DNA from: Halioglobus japonicus | GTDB lineage: Bacteria; Pseudomonadota; Gammaproteobacteria; Pseudomonadales; Halieaceae | Reading direction: 5' to 3' | Assembly (NCBI GenBank): GCA_902705825.1 | Contig: CACSIL010000001.1 | Span: 55,113-119,112, forward strand | Length of the DNA: 64,000 nucleotides | In this document: positions 8,563-18,285 of the stretch, piece after piece | Layout: every line of letters starts with the position of its first letter | How positions within the stretch are numbered: position 1 is the first letter of the stretch | The notes under the pieces: generated by a model | Database searches by the model: none | What the model was told of the DNA's origin: nothing | The model's input: only the letters and a program-made list of their open reading frames with translations | Position numbers and translations under genes: made by a program

Positions 8563-9897
8563 ATGCTCAAGGTTCTACGCTGGATTATCATCTTTGCCAT
8601 TCTTCTCCTGTTACTGGGGGTGGTTTCGCTAGGCGCTTTATTTCTGTATGCATTGGAGGAGAAACCGTCGGTCCCGCGGTCTGCTCCGGCAGACTATACG
8701 ACGGTGGCCGAGGGCAAGGCATTCGTAAAACGCATCAAGCTGGAGGTGGAGTCTGCTGGTGAAGAGGGCGCCACACTGGTTCTTACCGAGCATGAGCTGG
8801 ATCGGCTGGCGCAGATAGCGTCGCATACCTTCAAGTGGCTGAATTCCGATTTTGATATTGCCGGTGCGGCCATCAACTCCCGCGCCAGTGTGCAGTTGCC
8901 TGACAATCCATTCGGCGAGTATCTGAATCTGGGTGCACAAGTCCTGCCCTCCAGTGACGGCATCGTAATTGAGCAGTTGTCCGTTGGCCCCCTGCGCTAT
9001 TCAGGGCGGTGGTTATTGCCATTGGCCGCGCAGTTGGCTGATTTGTTGACGCGCCAGCAGCAGGCCAGCTTAATACTGGAGGGGGTGAGTGATATTCAGA
9101 TTGAGGGTGATTCGGTCGTGCTATCTGTTGCGCCGCCGCCCGATGTTAAAGCGCATCTCAAGGAGGCCGTGCGGACTCTGCAGGCCTACCGGCTTCCGGC
9201 GGGTGAGGCCAAACGCGTTACTCACTACTACGACTTATTGGTTGCTCTGGGCGCACGCAGCAACGGTGGCAGTGAATCGTTCAGTGAGTACTTAACGCCG
9301 GTGGTTGCTGAGGCCCAAAGGCGTAGCGAGCGAGGTTATGCCGTGGAGGAAAACCGTGCGGCACTGTGGGCACTGATCATCTATTTCAGTAATGGCGGCT
9401 TTGAAGTGCTTATCGGAAAACTCGTGTCCAGCGAGCGTGCGCTGGTGCGCTCATCCTACGATATAACTCTGGCCGGTCGTCGGGATCTTATGGCGCATTT
9501 TATCAGTTCGGCAGCAATAGCCCTGGCCAGCCAGCAGGGTATCAGTATCGCGGCCGGTGAGTTCAAGGAACTGCTGGATTCTGGCTATGGCGGCAGTGGC
9601 TTCAGCTTTGCTGATCTGGCGGCGGATCGAGCGGGTATACAGTTTGTCTCGCTGGCAACCGGCAGTGAGGCGCAGGCCCGGCAGTGGCAGGAACAACTAT
9701 TGGCGAATGCGGGTGAGGTCGGTTTCTTCCCGGATATTTCCGGCCTGGTTGAAGGCCTTAGCGATGAAGAGTTTCGCCGGCAGTATGGAGAAATCGATTC
9801 GCAGCGTTACCTGCAACAGGTAGCACGTATTGACCAGCGCATTGCCAGGGCTGCGATTTATAAGTCGGCAGGCGGTAATAAAAACAGTGACGACTGA
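8563..9897 (+). CDS. Membrane-anchored protein of unknown function
   Basis: 444 residues that I do not recognise. Residues 4-30 form one strong membrane helix with a basic front (KVLRW), so the rest is probably periplasmic. The body has no cysteine pairs, no metal motif and no repeats. It alternates predicted strands (around 100-160) and helices (200-300), with a C-terminal segment SGLVEGLSDEEFRRQYG near residue 390 that looks like a helical cap. It is a single transcription unit between the NmrA-like gene and a convergent EamA gene. Confidence 0.7.
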   Translation: MLKVLRWIIIFAILLLLLGVVSLGALFLYALEEKPSVPRSAPADYTTVAEGKAFVKRIKLEVESAGEEGATLVLTEHELDRLAQIASHTFKWLNSDFDIAGAAINSRASVQLPDNPFGEYLNLGAQVLPSSDGIVIEQLSVGPLRYSGRWLLPLAAQLADLLTRQQQASLILEGVSDIQIEGDSVVLSVAPPPDVKAHLKEAVRTLQAYRLPAGEAKRVTHYYDLLVALGARSNGGSESFSEYLTPVVAEAQRRSERGYAVEENRAALWALIIYFSNGGFEVLIGKLVSSERALVRSSYDITLAGRRDLMAHFISSAAIALASQQGISIAAGEFKELLDSGYGGSGFSFADLAADRAGIQFVSLATGSEAQARQWQEQLLANAGEVGFFPDISGLVEGLSDEEFRRQYGEIDSQRYLQQVARIDQRIARAAIYKSAGGNKNSDD

Positions 9898-9932
9898 ATG
9901 CTCGGCTGAGCGGGGAATCAGGCGCTGTCCTG

Positions 9933-10847
9933 TTATTTTGGCCGATTTTTAGGCAGTGCTGCGGCAGCAGAACCTCCGACAACAAAGAAAGCTCCAACCA
10001 TGCTAAGCCAATCAATAGGTTCAAAGGGTATGTCTGCCGCTGTCCAGCGGTTCAGCGCAAATGTGAATAACAGTGTCAGCAAGGGTGTCAGAGGCAGGGT
10101 GGCGCTGACACGCGAGGACTCCCAGTAGCTCATTGCCAGGCCGAAGCTGCCATAGGCAACGATGGTGTTGATGCCGCAAAATAGCAGCAGTGCCAGCTCG
10201 GTAGTTTTCAGGGACATAATCTGCAGTGGTTCTGCCAGCGGCCAGAACAGGATCGTACCGGCCAGACAGATGAGCAGGAGAATGTCCTTGGTATGGTGTT
10301 GCGTCAGTAGCTGTTTCTGAGCGAGGCCATAGACAGACCAGGCAACTGCCGCCGCGATTATCAGTCCTACCCCGACCAGATAGGAGTCACTGGTAATCAC
10401 GGCATCAGTAAGTCGCTGGTGAAAGAACAGCAGCGTACCGGCGACAAGGCCCAGCACCCCCAGCCACTGCAACGGCAAGAGGCGATCCTTGAACAGTACC
10501 ACGCTGCCCAGCAGTAGCAGCAGAGGTGCCAGTTGTATCAATATCTGTACGGCACCGGGATTGATATGATCCAGCCCCCAGATATAGAACAGGTAATTGC
10601 ACAGCAAACCGGCGATAGTGAGAAAACTCAGAGCGCGTTGCCGGCCACGCAGTAGTTGCTTCAGGGCCCCGCCGCTGCGATGCCCATACCACACCAGCGC
10701 AATCAACGCAGACAGTGAAAAGCGATACCAACTGATCGTTACCGGGTCCATCACTTGCAGCACGGCCTTCAGTGCCAGCGGCAACAAGCCCCACATCAGC
10801 ACAGTAAGCAGGGAAAAGCCCAGCCCCAGTTTCCAGTTCGTGATCAA
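9933..10847 (-). CDS. EamA/DMT-superfamily transporter
   Basis: 304 residues, ten predicted helices in two EamA repeats. The front LLTVLMWGLLPLALK and the SWYRFSLSALIAL segment are typical of the RhaT/RarD-like branch. The start codon is TTG at 10847, with AGGA 9 nt upstream, and no early ATG exists. Substrate unknown. It is the second EamA protein in the window but shows little resemblance to the first beyond the fold, so it is not a recent duplicate. Confidence 0.85.
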   Translation of the reverse strand: MITNWKLGLGFSLLTVLMWGLLPLALKAVLQVMDPVTISWYRFSLSALIALVWYGHRSGGALKQLLRGRQRALSFLTIAGLLCNYLFYIWGLDHINPGAVQILIQLAPLLLLLGSVVLFKDRLLPLQWLGVLGLVAGTLLFFHQRLTDAVITSDSYLVGVGLIIAAAVAWSVYGLAQKQLLTQHHTKDILLLICLAGTILFWPLAEPLQIMSLKTTELALLLFCGINTIVAYGSFGLAMSYWESSRVSATLPLTPLLTLLFTFALNRWTAADIPFEPIDWLSMVGAFFVVGGSAAAALPKNRPK

Positions 10848-10894
10848 AATCCCTGTCCTACTCTCGATAGCGCCATTTGCGCAGTGTGAAGCTG

Positions 10895-11527
10895 TCAGCT
10901 CACTTTCTGGCTCACTATCGCCAACCAGGGCTGCTCCGCTCGCGGTGCGCCAGGGGGTCTGTAGTAGTGATCAATAATGTGAAAGCCGGCATCCTGCAGG
11001 TAGCGTTGGGAGACGTCGAACTCCATAAAGTTACCGTAGCGCTGGCCAGACCAGCCCTCGGTACTGCCGCGCGGGTTGGAGGTGAACAGGATTCCGCCCG
11101 GGCGCAGTGCCCCGTGCAGCTCGCGCAGAACCCGTGGCAACTCGGCGCTCGGAACATGGAACAGCGATGCGTTTGCAAACACGCCGTCAAACGCCTCTTG
11201 CGGCAGAGCCAGTCTGAGGAACGACTGATTCAGCACCGGGCAGCCACTGTTGGCGTGCGCCATCTCACTGAAGGCACGGCTGCCGTCCAGACCGACAGGC
11301 CGGTGCCCCAATGAACTGAAATAGATGAGATCGCGGCCCGGGCCGCAGCCGAAATCGAGAATGTCGAGTTGTTGGTCCGGGGGAAACTGGCTCAACAGTT
11401 TCTCGTAGTTTTGTGACACGTCGTGATCTTTTGTGCCGTGCCAGAACGACTGGGCATTATCTTCGTAGTGCCCCAGTGTAACTCGTTCAATTTCGGCCAG
11501 TGATGGCTTGCTGGAATTGTCTGACAT
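10895..11527 (-). CDS. Class I SAM-dependent methyltransferase
   Basis: 210 residues. Motif I is DILDFGCGPG (55-64), followed by the acidic residue at the end of strand 2 in PVGLDGS, and motif IV-like FDGVFANASLFHV. These are the S-adenosylmethionine-binding features of the Rossmann-fold class I family (methyltransferase types 11/25). The substrate is not indicated. The EamA gene lies 47 nt downstream on the same strand, so the pair may be one transcript. Confidence 0.88.
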   Translation of the reverse strand: MSDNSSKPSLAEIERVTLGHYEDNAQSFWHGTKDHDVSQNYEKLLSQFPPDQQLDILDFGCGPGRDLIYFSSLGHRPVGLDGSRAFSEMAHANSGCPVLNQSFLRLALPQEAFDGVFANASLFHVPSAELPRVLRELHGALRPGGILFTSNPRGSTEGWSGQRYGNFMEFDVSQRYLQDAGFHIIDHYYRPPGAPRAEQPWLAIVSQKVS

Positions 11528-11565
11528 GCATAGTACCGCTTCGGTGGTGGCTCAAGTCGTTGGCT

Positions 11566-12273
11566 TCAGCCTGTGAATTGTTCAGCCAGAGCGCGCTGGC
11601 TGCTGGCCGGTGGTGCCAACGAGAACTCGCCCATATCTGAATACGCCTTCGAGAATGCCGGACGCTGTGATAATCGCCCTATATAATCTGCGAACTGTGG
11701 AGGCTGACACAGCCCGTACGCAGTGGCCCACAATACATTCTGTCCCATCACGCAGTCCACAGCGCTGAAGGTATCGCCGCAGATGTAATCGGTACGATCC
11801 AGCCTTGCGATCAACTGTGGCTCGACTTCCTGGGTAAATTTGCTGTTGTAGCGTGCGATGGTCTTTGTATCGCTGTCGTCACCCAGCATGTGTGTATGAA
11901 TGCGAATCTGCCACAGCATCATATCCATCCAGGACGTCCCATAGTGCAGCATTTGTAAGTAGTCTGCCCGTGCCTCTGAAAAGGTATCTGCAGCGGGGGC
12001 CAGACCTTTCTCTGGATACAGGTCAGCCAGCAGTGACACCATTGCTCCGCTTTCGAGCATGATTTTTTTCTCGCCATTGTCCAGCGTGATTTCCAGCGCG
12101 GGAACATTGTGGTTGGGGTTCTTTTGCAGGTATTCAGCGCTGTACTGCGCGCCTTCATAAAGCGGAACGACTTCCACATCGAAGTCGTCGTCCAATAGCT
12201 CGTGGAGTAGCCATTTTACCCGGGCGCTGCGGGTTGCGGGGTAATGGTACAGTTTGAGTCGGCCAATAGTCAT
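11566..12273 (-). CDS. Glutathione S-transferase family protein
   Basis: 235 residues with the thioredoxin-like N-terminal domain (LKLYHYPATRSARVKW, residues 6-21, containing the likely catalytic Ser/Tyr area), the cis-proline segment NVPALEI and the ESGAM glutathione-binding Glu-Ser pair near residue 75, followed by an all-helical C-terminal domain. Such enzymes conjugate or reduce electrophiles using glutathione. It is 38 nt upstream of the methyltransferase on the same strand. Confidence 0.9.
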   Translation of the reverse strand: MTIGRLKLYHYPATRSARVKWLLHELLDDDFDVEVVPLYEGAQYSAEYLQKNPNHNVPALEITLDNGEKKIMLESGAMVSLLADLYPEKGLAPAADTFSEARADYLQMLHYGTSWMDMMLWQIRIHTHMLGDDSDTKTIARYNSKFTQEVEPQLIARLDRTDYICGDTFSAVDCVMGQNVLWATAYGLCQPPQFADYIGRLSQRPAFSKAYSDMGEFSLAPPASSQRALAEQFTG

Positions 12274-12343
12274 CGCTGATCCCTCCTGGGCTACTGCGGT
12301 TATTGATGCGCAACCGGACTATAATGTCCGTGTAACGACAATG

Positions 12344-13411
12344 CTAGTGAACGCGCGACGCGGGTTCTATCTCAAACAAGGTTACTTCTCCCCGGCTCCC
12401 AAGGCGCATGACCGGCCCCCATGTGCCGGTGCCGGGAGAGACATACAGTTGCGTTTGACCGTGATGAAACAGGCCAACGCTCTGCTCGAACACCCTGTTG
12501 ACAACCAGATTGAACGGTACGATCTGTCCGTTGTGCGTGTGGCCACAAATCATCAAATCGACGCCGGCGGCGGCCGCGTCAGCCAGCCCACGCGGACGGT
12601 GGTAGAGCAACAGTACAAAGCGCTCGGGATCGATATCAATGGTGGCGAGTTCGCGCTGCACCTGCGACCGACGTTCACTGTCGTCAATGCCTATCAGTTG
12701 AACCGGGCCGTGGACAGTGCTTTGCGAGCGCAATACCTGCACGCCCATTGCTGCGAGGCGTTGCAGAATATCATCCAGATCTTCATACCGTTCGTGGTTG
12801 CCGATGCTGAAATAGATGGGTACCGGGCAGGAACGCAGTGCCGACATTTTCTGCTCGCTAATACCCGGCGCATCGATAAAATCACCCGTGATACACAAGA
12901 ACTCTATGTCCAGGCTATTCACCTCTTGCATCACGCGCTCGAGAAACTCGGCGCTGCGCGAGCCGATGTGAACATCGGTAATTTGTGCAAAACGAAGTGG
13001 CGCTGTAAGTTTCGGGCTCTTCAGTGGCACTCTGACCACCGAAGGCGAGTAAGCGTTGATTACGCTGTAGGTCACCAGTGCCAGGGTTAGACCAATAAGC
13101 GTGTAGGCCGCGTCTGGCGCTGCAACCCAGCCCAGTGCTACCGGCACCTCCGCCAGCAGCAGCATGCACAATAGCAGTGGGCTGATGCCAAGCCATAGAT
13201 CCGCCGCGCGCCGCAGCCAGAACACCACGCCGAAATTGGCGTGGCGCAAGTAAAGCCGCACTACGATCTGACTAAAAAACAGCGGGATAAAGATCGCCAG
13301 TGTTGTCCAGGTATTCATCCCCAGCCAATCGCATAATCGCAATACCGGGTAGGCAAAAAGCGGAATCTGCAGTAGAAAGGCAACCAGCAGGAATTGTGTT
13401 CGTCTTCTCAT
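12344..13411 (-). CDS. Membrane-anchored metallophosphoesterase (YaeI-like)
   Basis: 355 residues. Four hydrophobic helices fill residues 5-120, then a calcineurin-like phosphoesterase domain: DxH at 146-148 (ITDVHIG), GDFID at 176-180, GNHE at 204-207, H271 and GHTHNG at 290-295. This is the complete binuclear metal site. The layout matches YaeI/YkuE-type phosphodiesterases, some of which act on lipid head groups such as UDP-sugar lipids. Catalytic domain position relative to the membrane is not certain. Confidence 0.9.
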   Translation of the reverse strand: MRRRTQFLLVAFLLQIPLFAYPVLRLCDWLGMNTWTTLAIFIPLFFSQIVVRLYLRHANFGVVFWLRRAADLWLGISPLLLCMLLLAEVPVALGWVAAPDAAYTLIGLTLALVTYSVINAYSPSVVRVPLKSPKLTAPLRFAQITDVHIGSRSAEFLERVMQEVNSLDIEFLCITGDFIDAPGISEQKMSALRSCPVPIYFSIGNHERYEDLDDILQRLAAMGVQVLRSQSTVHGPVQLIGIDDSERRSQVQRELATIDIDPERFVLLLYHRPRGLADAAAAGVDLMICGHTHNGQIVPFNLVVNRVFEQSVGLFHHGQTQLYVSPGTGTWGPVMRLGSRGEVTLFEIEPASRVH

Positions 13412-13534
13412 ATGCGCAGCATAACCTCTGCGTGTCGGGTTCCATAGTGGCAGATTATTTCGAGCACATTGCCCTTACGCTGACGGTACATTGTGGTTTA
13501 CGCTGATCCGAACGAAATACGCGGGAGAGTTGCG

Positions 13535-13897
13535 ATGTTGAAACATGAAATCGATACCGAAAACGGCATACTGACTGTAACGCCCAGCGGCGAGCTGAGC
13601 GCGATGGATTTCAAACGGCTGACCGACACCGTGGATGAGTACAACGCAACGCATGAGCCGCTGGACAGCCTGATGATTCTTTCAGAACACTTCCCCGGCT
13701 GGGACAGTTTCGGCGCACTTTTTCAGCACCTCAAGTTTGTGCGGCAACAGCGCGATCAGATAAGGAAAGTGGCCGCAGTGTCAGACAGCGGTTTCCTCAC
13801 CGTCATGCCACATATTGTCGATCATTTTATCAAGGCCGACGTCCGGCATTTCGATTATGACGACAAGGCGCAGGCACTGGCGTGGCTGATTTCCTGA
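13535..13897 (+). CDS. SpoIIAA-like/STAS-superfamily protein
   Basis: 120 residues of the SpoIIAA-like family (DUF3478 type): a short alpha/beta domain beginning with a strand (GILTVTPSGELSAMDF), then helix, SLMILSEHFPGW, and the closing VRHFDYDDKAQALAWL, a very typical ending. The function of the family is unknown; relatives bind small hydrophobic ligands. The frame is open from 13493, but GGGAGAG at 13522-13528 sits 6 nt before the ATG at 13535, which is therefore the better start. Confidence 0.85.
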   Translation: MLKHEIDTENGILTVTPSGELSAMDFKRLTDTVDEYNATHEPLDSLMILSEHFPGWDSFGALFQHLKFVRQQRDQIRKVAAVSDSGFLTVMPHIVDHFIKADVRHFDYDDKAQALAWLIS

Positions 13898-13983
13898 GAT
13901 TGGCGGAATCCTGGAATCTGTCAGTGCCAGCAATGCCTGCTTTGGCAGGTCATTGCCGGCTGGTATTTGCTGCCTGGTAATCT

Positions 13984-14973
13984 CTAACCACGCCGGTGGT
14001 CGACTATCCAATCGACCATCAGGTCGAGCGAACTGCCGACCCAGGGAAAGGGGATGTGTGGCCCATCGACCAGCTTCCAGTGCGTCACGTCAGTGTCATC
14101 CGCACAGCCCGTGTATTCCAGTACCTCCGTCTCCGCACCTTCTACTGCACCGAGCACATCAAGATTCGCAGCCATTACCGGCGTATTGTTGCAGCCTGCA
14201 TGTGCGGCAAACCGGCGCGTGGTTTCCAGTGCGCCGGGATAACCCGTGTTGTCGAATTCCTTGCCTTCATAGGGAATCGTTTCATCGTCAACGCCGTGCA
14301 TGGTCAGTACGCTTACCGGGTTGGTGGCAGGGGCACAGCTGGAATCGTCTTCGAAGGTGGAGCCTGCCAGGCTGACCACGGAAGTGACCAGATCGGAGGC
14401 CTCACAGGCCATGCGCAATGCCATAAAGCCACCATTGGAGTGTCCGACCAGGCCAATGCGCTCGGGATCAATACTGTAAGTGGCTGCCGCCTCCTCGATC
14501 AGTCCCCGAATATACGCGACATCGTCAACCATCTGATCCTCTTCCGAGAATGCGCAGCAGGCCGGTGTTGCGTTCCAGAATCTAGAGCCGTTGCGGTTTT
14601 CCGTGCCATCCGGGAACACCAACACATACTGCTTCGTATCCACACGCGCATTGAGCCCAAGGTAGCCGGACTGCAGCGCGCCTGAGGCACCAAACCCGTG
14701 TAACAGGATAAGCAGCGGATAGCGCGTTGTGGTGGTGTAGTCCGAGGGAATCTGCGCTTGCGCGGGGCGTTCGCCACCAATCTGCAAATTGGGGTTTGAG
14801 GCACAGCTGTCCGTGTCCGCACAGCCGGTGAGTGTGTCGGGTTCTGTGTTAGTCACCAGATTGAAACCGTTACCACCCCCACCGCCGCAGGCGGCCAGTG
14901 ACAACAGGCACGCAAGGCCTAGGCCGTGAAACGCTGATTTTCGAGCAGTCTTCGAGATGAGATACGCTTCCAT
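13984..14973 (-). CDS. Lipoprotein alpha/beta-hydrolase, PHB-depolymerase/LpqC type
   Basis: 329 residues. A lipoprotein signal ends LSLAAC with C29 as the lipidated cysteine, followed by a glycine linker. The hydrolase core has the oxyanion region LLHGFGASGAL (91-100), nucleophile elbow GHSNGG with S179, acid D229 or D230 in HGVDDETIP and base H306 in GPHIPFPW. This is the polyhydroxybutyrate-depolymerase/feruloyl-esterase family (Esterase_PHB), which cleaves polymeric or aromatic esters. An extra cysteine-rich stretch lies before the core. It is probably an outer-membrane-attached esterase on the periplasmic or outer face. Confidence 0.88.
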   Translation of the reverse strand: MEAYLISKTARKSAFHGLGLACLLSLAACGGGGGNGFNLVTNTEPDTLTGCADTDSCASNPNLQIGGERPAQAQIPSDYTTTTRYPLLILLHGFGASGALQSGYLGLNARVDTKQYVLVFPDGTENRNGSRFWNATPACCAFSEEDQMVDDVAYIRGLIEEAAATYSIDPERIGLVGHSNGGFMALRMACEASDLVTSVVSLAGSTFEDDSSCAPATNPVSVLTMHGVDDETIPYEGKEFDNTGYPGALETTRRFAAHAGCNNTPVMAANLDVLGAVEGAETEVLEYTGCADDTDVTHWKLVDGPHIPFPWVGSSLDLMVDWIVDHRRG

Positions 14974-15170
14974 GGATATTTAGCTCCAAATTTCGCGGGA
15001 TTTGTCGGTTGGCACCGGATCATGCCTCTTGTAGCGGAGCATTCTATCAAATCCCCGCAAGATATCGCGCCGTGCATTATTTCACAGCACAACCGTTTCG
15101 GGTGGGTAATTTGTCAGTATGAGGGGCTACCAGAAGCGAGTGCTGTCGTCTGTTGCAGTACAGTGCAGGC

Positions 15171-15205
15171 AAAAAAAGCCCGGGTTGATAGCTCAAGCCC
15201 GGGCT
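15171..15205 (-). terminator. Rho-independent terminator of sulfatase gene
   Basis: On the minus strand, AGCCCGGG pairs with CCCGGGCT across a loop that is itself partly paired, and the stem is followed by seven Ts. It begins 18 nt after the sulfatase stop codon, a classic intrinsic terminator. Confidence 0.88.
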
Positions 15206-15222
15206 GCTGTAGTGGTTAAAGG

Positions 15223-16797
15223 CTAATTCTGAATAGCGATATCCATCAGTTTGCCAAGATTACCCAGCGCTTTCTGTCTTTCGATGGTGCCGTAGCCGAT
15301 ATTGGCGGCACTCAAAGAACCACCCGGCTGGAAAGGGTAGTTAGGGATCGTCTCAAAGAACTTGTGTACGAAGCCCTGTGCGGGAACCATCAGCCACATA
15401 TTGTCTGCGTACCAGCGCACGTACATTCCGGAGTCGCGAGCGCCACTTTCAAATGGGTCGGCTCTCAGGTTTGTGATCACCGGCCATGCAGGCGTTTCTC
15501 TAAAGGCTTCATTGATTGCCCCTTTCTCGGTTGCAAAAGAGACCTTCCAGTCGTCTACCCGTATCGCGTTGAGCATACCGCTGGCCGCAAAGTACATGAT
15601 TTCTCTGCGTGGGCCCTTATCGACCTTGCCTTCAAAAAACGGTTTGAAATTGTAGCCGTCGAGATGCACGCGGAACTTTTTACCGTTGGCCTGGTAACCG
15701 TCATCTGATGCGAGCTGTTCCTTCACATCGGGTACGCCAGCCGCAGCCAGCAAGGTTGGCATCCAGTCTTCCTGGCTCATAGTCGCATTAACGAGCGTTC
15801 CGGGTTTGATGGTGCCAGGCCATCTGACCATTTGTGGCACTCTCATGCCACCTTCCCAAGTGGTGCCTTTCTCTCCATGGTATGGAGTGGTACCGCCATC
15901 GGGCCAGGTGAACTTCTCTGCACCATTATCGGTAGAGAATATGACAATGGTGTTGTCCTCTATGCCGAGTTTTTCAAGCTCTTCGAGAAAGCTGCCGACC
16001 ATGTCGTCGAGTTCAACCATGCCGTCAGGATAGAGCCCGATACCGGTGATTCCCCGGTATTTTTCCTGCAGGTGAGTCCACACATGCATGCGGGTGAAAT
16101 TCATCCAGACAAAAAATGGCTTGTCGGCATCAACCGCGGCGGCCATGAATTTCTTGGCTGCACCACCGAATTCGGAATCGACAGTCTCCATACGTTTTCT
16201 GGACAGTGGGCCGGTGTCTTCAATTTTGCCATCCGCGTAGGAATGCAGAACACCGCGTGGCCCATATTTTTTGTGAAACTCAGGGTCTTTCGGGTAGTAG
16301 TATGTTTCGGGTTCTTCTTCAGCGTTCAAATGATAGAGGTTGCCAAAGAACTCATCGAAACCGTGATTGGTGGGCAGGTGCTTATCCTGGTCACCGAGGT
16401 GGTTTTTACCAAATTGGCCCGATGTATAACCCTGCTCTTTCAGCAGGTCGGCGATAGTGGGGGCCCAGTCCGGAATACCCTGATCACTGCCCGGCATGCC
16501 GATGGTCAGTAGGCCGGTGCGGAACGGTTGCTGGCCCAAAATAAAAGAGGCGCGACCCGCGGTGCAGGATTGCTGTGCGTACATATCAGTAAACAGTGCG
16601 CCGTCATTGGCAATTGAATCGATGTTGGGTGTTTGATAACCCATTCCACCGCGGTTGTAGGCGCTGCTATTCCAGACGCCGATATCATCGCCCCATAGTA
16701 CAAGAATATTGGGCTTGCTTGCTGCCATTGCTGATGCGCTTAGCGCGAGCAGCGATGCGGTCAGTGACCAGATGGCCAGTTTTCCCTTTTCTAGCAT
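15223..16797 (-). CDS. Periplasmic sulfatase (arylsulfatase type)
   Basis: 524 residues. A signal peptide covers residues 1-25 (cut near SAMA-A). D37 and D38 in LWGDDIG provide metal ligands, and C78-T-A-G-R82 is the (C/S)-x-(P/A)-x-R motif whose cysteine is converted to formylglycine, so an FGE or anSME elsewhere is required. Later elements GQFGKNHLGD and FSTDNGAE are also typical. It hydrolyses sulfate esters; the arylsulfatase-like family includes enzymes for marine sulfated compounds. The frame is open from 16839, but GGAG at 16804-16807 lies 6 nt before the ATG at 16797, so that start is chosen. No second carbohydrate-active gene adjoins it. Confidence 0.92.
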   Translation of the reverse strand: MLEKGKLAIWSLTASLLALSASAMAASKPNILVLWGDDIGVWNSSAYNRGGMGYQTPNIDSIANDGALFTDMYAQQSCTAGRASFILGQQPFRTGLLTIGMPGSDQGIPDWAPTIADLLKEQGYTSGQFGKNHLGDQDKHLPTNHGFDEFFGNLYHLNAEEEPETYYYPKDPEFHKKYGPRGVLHSYADGKIEDTGPLSRKRMETVDSEFGGAAKKFMAAAVDADKPFFVWMNFTRMHVWTHLQEKYRGITGIGLYPDGMVELDDMVGSFLEELEKLGIEDNTIVIFSTDNGAEKFTWPDGGTTPYHGEKGTTWEGGMRVPQMVRWPGTIKPGTLVNATMSQEDWMPTLLAAAGVPDVKEQLASDDGYQANGKKFRVHLDGYNFKPFFEGKVDKGPRREIMYFAASGMLNAIRVDDWKVSFATEKGAINEAFRETPAWPVITNLRADPFESGARDSGMYVRWYADNMWLMVPAQGFVHKFFETIPNYPFQPGGSLSAANIGYGTIERQKALGNLGKLMDIAIQN

Positions 16798-16906
16798 GCT
16801 TATCTCCATTGAGAGGTCAGTGCGAAGTGCACCCAACAAAGTCTAGCAGAGGGGGGAAGGATGGCCAGAATAATGAGGCTTCAGCGAAAAAAAATTCGGC
16901 TTGGCA

Positions 16907-18244
16907 TTAGAAATGCTGCAACCGGGGTTTGAGTAGAATGGGCCCCGTCAAGGTTGTCAGAAGTACTACCAGCACCAGCGCGGAATACATTTTCGCGTCA
17001 AACACATGGTGGCCGAACGCGAATGCGGCGAATACCAGTCCTACTTCTCCCCGAGGGATCATGCCAAAGCCGATCCCCAGCCTGTCAAAACCGGGGCCGC
17101 GAACGGTATAGCCGGCAACGCCCTTGGACACAATGGCCACCAGTGTAAGGCTGCCGATCAGCAGCAGCATGGCGGGATCCAGCAGCGTCTGTAACTGTAC
17201 CTGCGCTCCGATACTCACGAAAAAGATGGTGATCATAATGTCGCTGATCGGTTTGACCAGCTCTTCCAGCCGGTGCTTTTGCAGCGCATCTCCCACATGA
17301 AAATCCACATCGTCGAGCAGCAGTCCGGCGACAAAGGCACCGATAAGTGGTGCCAGTCCGGCGAAGTGCGCCAGTTGCGCGAAGGCCAGCGCCAGGCAGA
17401 GCGCGAAACCGGTCCAGACGCTGGAGTGCTTGTTCAGGGCGACAATGTGTATCACGCTGGGCATGAGCTTCTGCCCTATCAGCAGCGCACCGATAAAAAA
17501 CAACAGGGCCTTGGCGATAATCCACAAGAGGCTGAGAACCGATAGCTCGCCGCTGACCACGACACTGGCGAGTACGGCCAGCAGCAGGATGCCCAGTACG
17601 TCGTCTATCACCGCAGCGCCCAGGATGACATGCGCCGAGCGCGTGTTGACCAGGCCATTGTCTCCGAGCAGTTTGGCAGTGATGCCCACCGAGGTGGCCG
17701 CCAGCATCGCGCCGACAAACCAACCCTCGACACCCGTGCCGAAACCCAGCACTGCCCCCATCGCCAATGCGAACCCAATGGGCAGGACCATCCCGGTCAC
17801 TGCAACTGCCAGCGCATTGCGGCCGACCTTCAGCAGTGTGCGCATATCCGACTCAAGGCCGACGATAAACAGCAGTAAGACCAGTGCCAATTCCGTGGAG
17901 TAGACCATAAACTCGCTGGAGCGCAGTAAATGACTCAGGTCAAACTCAATGCCGACCAGCGCCAGATTTCCCAACAGGATGCCGGCGTAGATCTCCCCGA
18001 GAATCTCTGCCATACCCAGCCGCTCGAAGATCGAGCCGCAGACGTCGGCCAGAGTGATCATCAGGATCAACAGCAGGCTGGTGCGGGTGAATGTCTCGCT
18101 AACGCCATTAGCCAGGGCGACAGCCGGGAGCAGTAGTGCTGCCATAACCAGCCAGACATGTCGGTTTGAACGCTTTGTTTTTATTATCACTGTGCTGGAG
18201 GCTCTCCTGGACATCGCACGCCGCCCTTCCTGGGGTTGCGCCAT
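16907..18244 (-). CDS. CPA2-family Na+(K+)/H+ antiporter
   Basis: 445 residues with about 12-13 membrane helices. The conserved acidic pair of CPA2 exchangers is present in GAAVIDDVLGI, and EILGEIYAGILLGN is a typical early motif of KefB/NhaS3-type proteins. It lacks the C-terminal RCK (TrkA-N) domain of KefB/C, so it is a bare exchanger. An ATG about 30 nt downstream (MSRRAS) preceded by AGGAAGGG is an alternative start. The sulfatase follows 109 nt downstream on the same strand. Confidence 0.9.
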   Translation of the reverse strand: MAQPQEGRRAMSRRASSTVIIKTKRSNRHVWLVMAALLLPAVALANGVSETFTRTSLLLILMITLADVCGSIFERLGMAEILGEIYAGILLGNLALVGIEFDLSHLLRSSEFMVYSTELALVLLLFIVGLESDMRTLLKVGRNALAVAVTGMVLPIGFALAMGAVLGFGTGVEGWFVGAMLAATSVGITAKLLGDNGLVNTRSAHVILGAAVIDDVLGILLLAVLASVVVSGELSVLSLLWIIAKALLFFIGALLIGQKLMPSVIHIVALNKHSSVWTGFALCLALAFAQLAHFAGLAPLIGAFVAGLLLDDVDFHVGDALQKHRLEELVKPISDIMITIFFVSIGAQVQLQTLLDPAMLLLIGSLTLVAIVSKGVAGYTVRGPGFDRLGIGFGMIPRGEVGLVFAAFAFGHHVFDAKMYSALVLVVLLTTLTGPILLKPRLQHF

Positions 18245-18265
18245 TCTCAGTTATTCTCGACCAGC

Positions 18266-18285
18266 TTGATAGTGATATGTATCAA
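18266..18285. promoter_or_regulatory. Palindrome upstream of CPA2 antiporter
   Basis: TTGATA-N8-TATCAA is a perfect 6-bp inverted repeat 22 nt before the antiporter start codon, in the space it shares with a divergent GST gene. It could be an operator; no family consensus is recognised. Confidence 0.28.

Noticed and set aside
12254..13090. 278-codon plus-strand frame opposite the metallophosphoesterase
   Set aside because: The opposite frame holds all catalytic motifs of a phosphoesterase; this frame has no recognisable domain.
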